Under the pieces are notes generated by a model, which saw only the letters and a program-made list of their open reading frames with translations, did no database searches and was not told the DNA's origin. DNA of 64,000 nucleotides. It comes from CAYVAR01 sp964449675. Its GTDB lineage: Bacteria > Patescibacteriota > Microgenomatia > UBA10105 > UBA927. The DNA lies in the NCBI GenBank assembly GCA_964449675.1, contig CAYVAR010000001.1, forward strand, positions 62,001-126,000. The letters run 5' to 3'. Both the position numbers and the translations under genes were made by a program. This document shows, piece by piece, positions 1 to 6,929 of this stretch (its first letter is position 1; every line of letters begins with the position of its first letter).

Positions 1-504
1 CGATACAATTGACAGAACCAGAATTATTTTTTTTGTTTTTGCGACCAGATAAAGATAGAAAGACAGTAAGAAAAAAAAGCTATATTGTGCATAGACGCCA
101 CCAGAAATCCAGGTGATTGTTTCCACCAAAAGCGGGTGGACGGCAAAAAGCGTTCCAGAGAGAATGCCGATACGCTTCGAAAATATTTTTTGTGCAATTC
201 CATAAACGAGAATGGTGTTTCCTATGTGGAAGGCGATGTTGCCAAGTCTATAAAAGATTGGTTGGAACCCAAAGAATTTATAAGTAATAAGGTAAACCAA
301 GAGACGAAAGGACGTAAGAAATTTACTAAATACAAATGCAAGGTTCCATGATGGTGCATTGATGAGAATACCTCTATCGTCAGATACAAACCCATTGAAT
401 AAACTATTACTATAGGCGATGCTAATAAGAGTGATGATCGATAAAATATATAGCAAGTTTTTTTTTAACAATTGAGAATTCAAAAACGAGAGAAGTTTAC
501 CCAT
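1..504 (-). CDS. TMTC-like membrane glycosyltransferase, N-terminal part
   Basis: Partial gene running off the left edge; 168 codons are open from the ATG at 504. The protein starts with a membrane helix (about residues 16-32) followed by SDDR at 41-44, an acidic pair typical of GT-C enzymes, and carries HPLLVETITWISGG at 123-136, which matches the HPxxTExVxW signature of TMTC/DUF1736 membrane proteins. Those proteins usually continue with more membrane helices and TPR repeats, which would lie outside the window. Family assignment is by motif; the substrate is unknown. A -10-like TACAAT ends 6 bases before the ATG, suggesting a leaderless transcript. Confidence 0.7.
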   Translation of the reverse strand, partial: MGKLLSFLNSQLLKKNLLYILSIITLISIAYSNSLFNGFVSDDRGILINAPSWNLAFVFSKFLTSFRLLVYLITYKFFGFQPIFYRLGNIAFHIGNTILVYGIAQKIFSKRIGILSGTLFAVHPLLVETITWISGGVYAQYSFFFLLSFYLYLVAKTKKIILVLSIVS

Positions 505-540
505 GAAAATATTGTACTACGAAGTATATAAAACCAAGAG

Positions 541-582
541 GACGCAGAAATACTGCGAATAAATTCATAGTATTTCTGCGTC
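541..582 (-). terminator. Hairpin terminator after the DUF2795 gene
   Basis: Perfect 13-bp inverted repeat (GACGCAGAAATAC at 541-553, its complement at 570-582) with a 16-base loop, directly downstream of the gene that ends at 593. The following sequence on the minus strand is only moderately T-rich, so intrinsic termination is likely but not certain. Confidence 0.6.
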
Positions 583-592
583 CATAGAATTG

Positions 593-784
593 TTACCAAC
601 CGAGTGCTTTCGTGACATCATCTGCGCTATTATATGTTCCCTCTGCAAGGTGTTCATTGAACCACTGCTTGTCTTCTGCGGAAAAGTCTGATAAATTATC
701 GCATTCTGCGAGAAGTTGTGCTTTCGTCGCCGGATATGTTTGATGATTTTTTAAATGATCAACCGCTGCTGCTTGATTTTGCAT
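593..784 (-). CDS. Small DUF2795-type protein
   Basis: A 63-residue protein with the pattern YPATKAQLLAEC near residues 17-28 and a C-terminal GTYNSADDVTKALG stretch, as in the DUF2795 family of small helical proteins. Function of the family is unknown. No signal peptide or membrane helix is visible. The start is supported by GGGGGTGAT about 8 bases upstream of ATG. It stands alone, with its own hairpin downstream. Confidence 0.7.
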   Translation of the reverse strand: MQNQAAAVDHLKNHQTYPATKAQLLAECDNLSDFSAEDKQWFNEHLAEGTYNSADDVTKALGW

Positions 785-869
785 TTTGTAATCACCCCCA
801 ATCTCTCAAAGGAAAAAGTGTGCTTATTGTGTGAGATAGCGTACAGATTTGCAAGAGGGAAAAAATGGG

Positions 870-1397
870 TTACTTTGAAATAAATTTCATGTATTCCTTA
901 TCGGTGATAATATCTCTATTATTTTTGATGCGATCAAGGAAAACGATGCCATCAAGATAATCGATTTCATGTTGAATGATGCGTGCGATGAAATTAGAAA
1001 ATTTTTTCCGATGTTTCTCACCTTTTCTATCTATATATTCTATAGTAATCGTTTCAAAACGAGGGATGAGGCCGCGGATCCCCGTAATACTCAAACACCC
1101 TTCCCAATCTTTCTTTTTTACTTTTGAGTGAGAAAGAATTTTTGGGTTAATCATCGACGTAGACTTCATTTCTGGTGCGTTGGGGTAACGGGGATTTGGA
1201 TGCGATGCGACGATAATTATCCGGAGCGACTCATACACTTGTGGTGCTGCAATGCCCACACCGTTGACGTCCATGACTGTTGCAAGGAGATCATCGATCA
1301 AAGATTGAATACGCGAGCCTCGTACGTTTTCCACTTCTTTTGCTTTTTGACGAAGGATAGGATGTCCTAATTGTGCAACTTGAAGAAGTCGTGCCAT
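870..1397 (-). CDS. def: Peptide deformylase
   Basis: Removes the N-formyl group from new proteins in the cytoplasm. All three family motifs are present in its 175 residues: GVGIAAPQV (GxGxAAPQ) near residue 47, EGCLSI (metal-binding Cys) near 98, and HEIDYLDG (HExxD, two His ligands and catalytic Glu) near 142. It is the last gene of a three-gene minus-strand unit; its ATG lies 2 bases after the stop of the dehydrogenase gene. DYL replaces the more common DHL after HEI, a conservative variation. Confidence 0.95.
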   Translation of the reverse strand: MARLLQVAQLGHPILRQKAKEVENVRGSRIQSLIDDLLATVMDVNGVGIAAPQVYESLRIIIVASHPNPRYPNAPEMKSTSMINPKILSHSKVKKKDWEGCLSITGIRGLIPRFETITIEYIDRKGEKHRKKFSNFIARIIQHEIDYLDGIVFLDRIKNNRDIITDKEYMKFISK

Positions 1398-1399
1398 AT

Positions 1400-2308
1400 C
1401 TAAACTATGACATTTTGTGGATTACCTTGGATAAATTGTACAATATTTTTTGCGACCATTTGAGAAAGTGCAAATTCTGCTTCATCGGTGTTGAATCCTA
1501 TATGTGGTGTAATGATAACGTTTGGGAAACTAAATAATGGACGGGTTATGTCCATAGGTTCATTCGTAAGAACATCAAGTCCAGCAGCAAATATTTTTCC
1601 TGATTTAAGATTATCTACAAGTGCTTCTTCATCGATAACTGCTCCTCTACCGGTATTTACTATGACGACAGCTTTTTTCATGCATGAGAATTCTTTTTTT
1701 CCTATCATACCGCGTGTTTTTTCTGTGAGAGGCGCCGTAATAGCGACAACATCACTTTCTTTAAGTAATCTCTCAAAATCTTCTCGTTTTGATGATGTAT
1801 TTATGTAAAAAATGTTCATATCAAATCCTTCTTTCGCAATTTCTGCGACACGTCTACCAATATTACCGGATCCAATCACTCCAAGCGTTTTGCCTTTTAA
1901 TTCTTTGCCTTTATATGTACCTGGATTATATACACCCCTACGAAGTTCCGTGCTTGATTGGCAGATCAATCTACTTGCTGCAAGCATAAGTCCAATCGTA
2001 TGCTGCGCAACAGCTTCTGTGGAAAATCCTGGACAGCTACAGACAATAATTCCTCGTTGTCGAGCTTGGCTTATATCGATCTTTTCATAGCCCGTTGCGG
2101 ATACACAAATCATACGTAATTTTTTTGCAGCGATGATAGTGTCTTTTGTCATTTCGAATGCAATGACAATATCTGCATCCGTCACGCGGCGACACAACAC
2201 GTCTCTCGATGGTTGATCAGTGTATAGAAATAATTTCCCATAATGTCGTAATTCTTTTTGGTGCTTAGGGTGGATGACAATAAAATTATCAATACTTACA
2301 ATTTTCAT
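1400..2308 (-). CDS. D-isomer-specific 2-hydroxyacid dehydrogenase
   Basis: NAD(P)-dependent oxidoreductase of 302 residues, related to glycerate and phosphoglycerate dehydrogenases. It shows the Rossmann motif GVIGSGNIG near residue 145, catalytic Arg in NTGRGAVIDEEAL, catalytic Glu in TNEP and catalytic His in TPHIGF. There is no C-terminal ACT domain, so it is not a classical serine-pathway SerA; the exact substrate cannot be told. Its start overlaps the upstream hydrolase gene by 4 bases (ATGA), so translation is probably coupled. Confidence 0.88.
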   Translation of the reverse strand: MKIVSIDNFIVIHPKHQKELRHYGKLFLYTDQPSRDVLCRRVTDADIVIAFEMTKDTIIAAKKLRMICVSATGYEKIDISQARQRGIIVCSCPGFSTEAVAQHTIGLMLAASRLICQSSTELRRGVYNPGTYKGKELKGKTLGVIGSGNIGRRVAEIAKEGFDMNIFYINTSSKREDFERLLKESDVVAITAPLTEKTRGMIGKKEFSCMKKAVVIVNTGRGAVIDEEALVDNLKSGKIFAAGLDVLTNEPMDITRPLFSFPNVIITPHIGFNTDEAEFALSQMVAKNIVQFIQGNPQNVIV

Positions 2309-2841
2309 ACGTTTAACAAGGACAGCAGTTGAGGAATTTGTGTGATACCATCTTTATCAGTAAAGTGGCGGGCACCCTTAATCAGCATATATTTTCCACC
2401 CAATCGTTTACTCATTTCTTGTACTGTAAACGCAGTAACGTAGGGGTCGTTGTCAGATGATATACAATAGATTTCTTTGACGTTCCTTTTTATTGCAGCG
2501 TGATTGATTGGTTTTTCCCAAAATAGTCGATGTTCCTTCGTCAGATCGTTGAAATCCCAACCGGCAACGAGAAAGAGCTTATCAAAAGAATATTTTTCTG
2601 CAAGCCGCATACCGAGAAGACACCCAAGACTATGACCAATGACTATAGTTTGATGGTTAATTGTTAATAGTTGATTGATAAAGGATAGTTGTTTTGTCAT
2701 ATCCGGAAGATCAGTATGTATCGTGGGAAGGTCGGGGAGTAAAATTGTATATTTTTTCTTTTCTAACTCTTCTTTAAGCCATGGGTACCAATTGCTCTCC
2801 GGTTTTTGATACCAGCCTTGAAGAATAAGCGCCTGTTTCAT
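2305..2841 (-). CDS. RBBP9/YdeN-type alpha/beta hydrolase
   Basis: A 178-residue serine hydrolase. The nucleophile lies in GHSLGC, the acid in SSDNDPYV and the base in GARHF near the C-terminus, in the order and spacing of the RBBP9/YdeN family. No signal peptide, so cytoplasmic. First gene of the unit with the dehydrogenase and deformylase. The native substrate of this family is generally unknown. Confidence 0.85.
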   Translation of the reverse strand: MKQALILQGWYQKPESNWYPWLKEELEKKKYTILLPDLPTIHTDLPDMTKQLSFINQLLTINHQTIVIGHSLGCLLGMRLAEKYSFDKLFLVAGWDFNDLTKEHRLFWEKPINHAAIKRNVKEIYCISSDNDPYVTAFTVQEMSKRLGGKYMLIKGARHFTDKDGITQIPQLLSLLNV

Positions 2842-2890
2842 ACTTTAGAGTATGTTCGATTATACCTGAACAAGATCGAATAAGAAATTT

Positions 2891-2920
2891 ATGTTATCAT
2901 GTTTTAAAACAAGATAACAT
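2891..2920. repeat. 30-base palindromic repeat, copy 1
   Basis: Arms ATGTTATC and GATAACAT around a TGTTTTAAAACA core, giving one A-A mismatch in 15 pairs. The same 30 bases recur exactly at 42713-42742, and a variant lies at 4579-4610. This copy sits between cutA and the hydrolase gene, both on the minus strand. Confidence 0.85.
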
Positions 2921-2942
2921 GATTTATGTCAGGAGACTTCTG

Positions 2943-3269
2943 TTAACGAAGTTCTTGTAGAAGCCAGTCGTGATACTTCTTAGAGACGTGGGAGATGGGG
3001 ATCTCATAGAGGGCTGGATTGGAGTAGGAGTGAATCGTCATGATCTCTTTTTCAATAGCCTTATACTTTGATGCTAATGCATGGCAAAGAAGGATCGTTT
3101 CGGAGGCTTTTTCAATGCGATTCTTCCCTGGTGGCCAGAAGTACATCGAGTGGACGCCATCAATAATATTGATACACCCAACGAGGCGTTTTTTGAGGAG
3201 ATGGCGTCCGATATCCTCAGCTTGTTCGCGAGACTGACAGGTGATGTAGGTGAGAATGAGTTGTTTCAT
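2943..3269 (-). CDS. cutA: CutA1 divalent-ion tolerance protein
   Basis: A 108-residue member of the trimeric CutA1 family. The conserved KRLVGCINI stretch lies near residue 27 and HSYSNPALYEIPI near residue 80, equivalent to the family's HPYExPE region. CutA1 was linked to copper tolerance in E. coli, but its real role is unsettled. The ATG overlaps the stop of the upstream phosphotransferase gene by one base (TAATG). Confidence 0.92.
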   Translation of the reverse strand: MKQLILTYITCQSREQAEDIGRHLLKKRLVGCINIIDGVHSMYFWPPGKNRIEKASETILLCHALASKYKAIEKEIMTIHSYSNPALYEIPISHVSKKYHDWLLQELR

Positions 3270-4216
3270 TATGCTAGCCCTCTCTTGGCTTTTTCTAGCC
3301 AGTTAATAGTTAGTTTTGATGTATCTCGAAGCTTAGTAACGTAATAATTAGTTCGGAGATATATTATCGCATATTGGGCATGGATTAAGGGAACAAGTGC
3401 ATCGCGTTCATATGATACAAGCGGCAGCGTCAGTTGGTAATGATTGACAACCAGATCTATGCGCCGTTGTTTTTCTCCATGAGGAATGTCGAGCGTGTAG
3501 TTAGCAAGAAACGTCGCGACGTCGTATATCGCGGCGTTATAGTCCATACATCCCAAATCAAGAAGACAGAGATTATCGTCGCGCTTGAGTATGTTTTCTG
3601 ACTCTAATGTGCCATGGATAATACACCGCCGGAATCGATTATGCGGTAAAGATTGGTATTCTCTAACGACTTGTGAGACGCGCTGCTCATGAGAATCAGT
3701 AAGATAACGATGAAACTTCTTAAACTGTGAGAGAAGGTTAGCAATTCCCATCGTGTCGTAATAGCGCCCGATGCGATGGGTATTTTTGTGAATGGTCGCC
3801 ATGTAATCCGTAAGGCGCAGGAGGTCATCGTCTGTCGCTTTTTGGGGTCGGAGGTACTGACCATCAAAGTATTCCATGACGCACAGATAGGATGTTTTTT
3901 TCTTGCCTGGTATAGAGAAAGCATATTCGTTACGATCTGTTTTCCGTAGCACAGGAAACGGAACTCCTTGCTTGCGAAACGAGAGATAGCCCCAGATGTT
4001 ATCCTGAATCCTTTTTAGTGACTTTTCTTTTGAAAAAATTTTTATAACAAAGTCTCCCTGTGTTGTGGTAGTTTTTATATTTAACTCTTGGTAACCATCC
4101 GACAAAAATTCGTAGGAACGCAGTGATCCGATGTTGCAAGCACGGCAAGCCTGGTTGAGAAGTTCATCCAGAGAGCAAGCGATATCGACGCGTTTCAATA
4201 GTGACGAATTATCCAT
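3269..4216 (-). CDS. APH/homoserine-kinase-type phosphotransferase with altered active site
   Basis: A 315-residue protein with the aminoglycoside-phosphotransferase/choline-kinase fold: VIKIF near residue 58 contains the ATP-site Lys, and LLDLGCMD near residue 219 corresponds to the metal-binding DFG. The catalytic loop reads HGTLESENIL (201-210) where the family has HGDLHxxNIL. Thr203 therefore replaces the catalytic Asp (codon ACA). It may be a pseudokinase or use another residue. It lies between the cupin gene, which it overlaps by 8 bases, and cutA. Confidence 0.78.
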   Translation of the reverse strand: MDNSSLLKRVDIACSLDELLNQACRACNIGSLRSYEFLSDGYQELNIKTTTTQGDFVIKIFSKEKSLKRIQDNIWGYLSFRKQGVPFPVLRKTDRNEYAFSIPGKKKTSYLCVMEYFDGQYLRPQKATDDDLLRLTDYMATIHKNTHRIGRYYDTMGIANLLSQFKKFHRYLTDSHEQRVSQVVREYQSLPHNRFRRCIIHGTLESENILKRDDNLCLLDLGCMDYNAAIYDVATFLANYTLDIPHGEKQRRIDLVVNHYQLTLPLVSYERDALVPLIHAQYAIIYLRTNYYVTKLRDTSKLTINWLEKAKRGLA

Positions 4217-4553
4217 ATGTTATGACGTGTTGCTTCGGATCAAATTTGGGCGTGGTGACCGTGAAGATCGTCACGTTGCCTTGCCATGCAAACTGTTCTC
4301 CTTTATCCAAAAATAGTAAGTCACCAACTTCGAGAGCGTGTTTGGATTTTGTGGTAATAACATATCCACTTCCGGAGATGACAAAAGCAAGTTCCTTTGA
4401 AACCTCATTGACTGCAAATCCGTATTCGGGATAGCGGCCGTTGACTTCTATAGCTGCACCGCTTAAGGACGGTTCATCAATAGAATATTCGTGGATCGTC
4501 GTTCCAGCAGAGGGAATAATCTTATTTGTTTCTGATTTTTTGACGATCCGCAT
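4209..4553 (-). CDS. Small cupin-domain protein
   Basis: About 114 residues with a single beta-barrel cupin pattern: the stretch ELAFVISGSGYVITTKSK matches the first half, and HALEVGDLLFLDKGEQFAW the second (G-D-x-x-x-x-x-x-x-x-x-F). The usual metal-binding histidines are mostly missing, so it may bind a ligand without a metal. I chose the ATG at 4553; an in-frame TTG at 4577 would add 8 residues but touches the palindromic repeat. Confidence 0.65.
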   Translation of the reverse strand: MRIVKKSETNKIIPSAGTTIHEYSIDEPSLSGAAIEVNGRYPEYGFAVNEVSKELAFVISGSGYVITTKSKHALEVGDLLFLDKGEQFAWQGNVTIFTVTTPKFDPKQHVITYG

Positions 4554-4578
4554 ACCTAAAAAAAATAATTTCGGCAAT

Positions 4579-4610
4579 CATGTTACTATGTTTTAAAACA
4601 TGATAACATG
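4579..4610. repeat. Palindromic repeat, copy 2 (variant)
   Basis: Arms CATGTTA and TAACATG around ATGTTTTAAAACAT, with two unpaired positions. It shares the GTTTTAAAAC core and ATAACATG arm with the copies at 2891 and 42713. It lies between two minus-strand genes. Confidence 0.8.
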
Positions 4611-4621
4611 GATACGAGCAT

Positions 4622-4936
4622 TTACTTTTTCAGTTCCCCGGTTTTTGCTGCGGCTTCGAAGAAACGTTTGAAGTAGATATTTTGTTCTCCAGGGGTGAAT
4701 AAGGATAAAACTTCAAACGTTAGGGTCGTCCTTTTTTCCTTAATCACGGCCTCGTGAACCACGCAGTACCCGAAAAAAGTCCCATCAAATCCTTCCAGAA
4801 GCATGGCGATATGTAGTGGGAACATGCGTTCGTTTTCTTTCACTACTGTATATGTATTTCCTACCGTAAGGGTTGAAGTATCGAGAGAATCCTTGGGTAG
4901 CCTAAGAAGTGTATTAAGTTCTGTAAAGTATCCCAT
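4622..4936 (-). CDS. Conserved-looking hypothetical protein
   Basis: A 104-residue soluble protein starting MGYFTELNTLLRLP. I do not recognise the family. It has no membrane helix or signal peptide, alternates beta-like and helical stretches, and ends in a helix with FKRFFEAAAK. It is divergent from alaS, with about 70 bases between the two starts. A TATAAT box ends exactly 6 bases before the ATG, so the A of ATG would be +1, and there is no Shine-Dalgarno sequence. Confidence 0.6.
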   Translation of the reverse strand: MGYFTELNTLLRLPKDSLDTSTLTVGNTYTVVKENERMFPLHIAMLLEGFDGTFFGYCVVHEAVIKEKRTTLTFEVLSLFTPGEQNIYFKRFFEAAAKTGELKK

Positions 4937-4942
4937 GAGAAA

Positions 4943-4999
4943 ATTATATCACTTCAACAAAACTAGATTGTGTTGGTACATAGAGTACGATGATATAAT
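4943..4999. promoter_or_regulatory. Divergent leaderless promoters for the 104-residue protein and alaS
   Basis: Minus strand: TATAAT at 4948-4943, 6 bases before ATG 4936. Plus strand: TATAAT at 4994-4999, 7 bases before ATG 5007. Both predict transcription starting at or one base before the start codon. The -35 boxes are poor (TTGGTA for alaS at a short spacing). Confidence 0.55.
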
Positions 5000-5006
5000 T
5001 AGTATC

Positions 5007-6866
5007 ATGAAATCTGCGGAAGTAAGGAAGAAGTTTATTGAGTTTTACAAAGCGAGGGGGCACGTGGAGGTGCCGTCGGCGAGCTTGGTGCCGGAGAATG
5101 ATCCAACCACATTGTTTACCTCCTCCGGCATGCAGCCGCTTGTGCCGTATCTTCTTGGTCAGACTCACCCATTGGGCAATCGACTCGTCAACAGCCAAAA
5201 AGCATTTCGGGCGCAGGATATCGAGGAAGTGGGAAATAATCGCCACACGACATTTTTTGAAATGTTAGGAAACTGGTCGCTCGGTGATTATTTTAAGAAA
5301 GAACAGTTGCCGTGGATCTGGGAATTTTTGACAAAAGAATTGGGTTTACCCAAAGAAAGACTTTATGTATCTGTTTTTGAGGGAGACAAAAACGTGCCCA
5401 GAGACGAGGAATCAGCGGAGATTTGGAAAAAGTTAGGAGTTCCCGAAGAAAAAATTTTTTCTTACGACATTACTAAAAACTGGTGGTCTCGAGCAGGAGA
5501 GCCCAGCAGGATGCCTCCGGGTGAACCAGGCGGACCGGATAGTGAAGTGTTTTACGAATTTACCCAAGTTGAACATGATCCAAAATTCGGCAAACACTGT
5601 CATCCAAACTGCGACTGCGGGAGATTTATGGAAATTGCAAATTCAGTATTTATGCAATATCGCAAAAACAAAGACGGAAGTCTTGAGGAGTTGCCTAATA
5701 AAAACGTTGATTTCGGCGGGGGACTCGAGCGGTTGGTGGCGGTGACGGAAAATACACCGGATGTGTTTGACACGGATTTGTTTTTGCCGATCATTCAAAA
5801 AATAGAGGAGGTGACTCACCAGAGTTATTCCGAAGACAAAAATAAAACTGCCATACGCGCTATTGCCGACCACGTCAAGGCAGCCACCTTTCTCATTGTT
5901 GATGGAGTAATGCCCTCAAATAAAGAACGAGGATATATTGTGCGAAGGCTTTTACGAAGTGCATCCGTGAAGTTCGCTTTCTTGCGGGATAATCCGGGAG
6001 AGTATCTCCCCCCCGAATTAACAACGACAGTTTTAACGATGTATGACGGTGTTCACACCATCGACGAAAAAAAACAAGGAGGAGATGTTTACAGAGTAGT
6101 AGAGGAAGAGATTCGCAAATTTCAAAAAACTCTTCATCTTGGTCTTAAAGTATTGCAAAAAACAACGTTCGTTGACGGAAGGAAAGCGTTTGATCTCTAT
6201 CAAACGTACGGATTTCCGCTTGAGGTAACCATTGAAATTCTTAAAGGAAAAGGTAAAACCGTAGAAGATGTTCAAGGTTTTCATGAGGAATTTAAAAAGC
6301 ACCAGGAACTTTCCCGCACGGCAGCAAAGGGCATGTTTAAAGGGGGTCTTGCGGATCATAGTGAGGAAGTGACTAAACTTCATACTGCTACTCACCTCCT
6401 CCATCAAGCACTTCGCGTAGTATTAGGGCCGCACGTTTCCCAAAAAGGTAGCAACATCACCGCCGAGCGATTACGATTTGATTTTTCTCATCCGAACAAG
6501 CTTACCGACGAACAGCTCAAACGCGTATCTGATTTAGTCAACGAAAAAATTAAAGAAGATTTACCTGTTTCCTACGAGATTATTGAAAAAGAAACAGCGC
6601 TTAGTAGCGGTGCACTTGCGTTTTTTGGTGAGCGATATGGGGAAAAAGTGAAAGTGTATACCATTGGGGGGACTACGGCTGAGCCTTCAAAGATCAAGGC
6701 TCAGCCTTCTACAAAGCAGCTTGCCAAAGAGAAACAAACGCCATTTAGTCTAGAAATCTGCGGAGGGCCGCATGTTGCTCAAACAGGCGCACTTGGTCAT
6801 TTCACTATCGACCGTGAAGAATCGCTTGGATATGGTATTCGGCGAATATATGCAACGCTCACTTAG
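5007..6866 (+). CDS. alaS: Alanyl-tRNA synthetase, short form
   Basis: Charges tRNA-Ala. The catalytic core starts at MKSAEVRKKF, with class II motif 2 around FFEMLGNWSLGDYF and motif 3 GGGLERL. The editing domain keeps its zinc ligands: HTATHLLH and, near the C-terminus, CGGPH. At 619 residues it ends right after the editing domain and lacks the C-terminal C-Ala domain of the usual ~870-residue enzyme. The ATG at 5007 is where homology starts; upstream in-frame codons extend into the divergent gene. A palindrome is inserted in frame near residue 557. Confidence 0.95.
   Translation: MKSAEVRKKFIEFYKARGHVEVPSASLVPENDPTTLFTSSGMQPLVPYLLGQTHPLGNRLVNSQKAFRAQDIEEVGNNRHTTFFEMLGNWSLGDYFKKEQLPWIWEFLTKELGLPKERLYVSVFEGDKNVPRDEESAEIWKKLGVPEEKIFSYDITKNWWSRAGEPSRMPPGEPGGPDSEVFYEFTQVEHDPKFGKHCHPNCDCGRFMEIANSVFMQYRKNKDGSLEELPNKNVDFGGGLERLVAVTENTPDVFDTDLFLPIIQKIEEVTHQSYSEDKNKTAIRAIADHVKAATFLIVDGVMPSNKERGYIVRRLLRSASVKFAFLRDNPGEYLPPELTTTVLTMYDGVHTIDEKKQGGDVYRVVEEEIRKFQKTLHLGLKVLQKTTFVDGRKAFDLYQTYGFPLEVTIEILKGKGKTVEDVQGFHEEFKKHQELSRTAAKGMFKGGLADHSEEVTKLHTATHLLHQALRVVLGPHVSQKGSNITAERLRFDFSHPNKLTDEQLKRVSDLVNEKIKEDLPVSYEIIEKETALSSGALAFFGERYGEKVKVYTIGGTTAEPSKIKAQPSTKQLAKEKQTPFSLEICGGPHVAQTGALGHFTIDREESLGYGIRRIYATLT
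6677..6706 (+). repeat. In-frame palindromic element inside alaS
   Basis: Perfect 11-bp inverted repeat (GGCTGAGCCTT at 6677-6687, AAGGCTCAGCC at 6696-6706) encoding about TAEPSKIKAQP. It falls between the two zinc-ligand motifs of the editing domain, in a place where AlaRS proteins have a variable linker. It looks like an inserted element that kept the frame. Confidence 0.65.
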
Positions 6867-6929
6867 CTTGCTTCCTCACTCCTTTCTTAGTAGTATGATC
6901 GTAGGCCCAAAAGATGCGCCACGTATGTC

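Noticed and set aside
85..351. An 88-codon plus-strand frame at the left edge
   Set aside because: It is opposite the TMTC-like gene, whose minus-strand frame shows a clear family motif and membrane helices.
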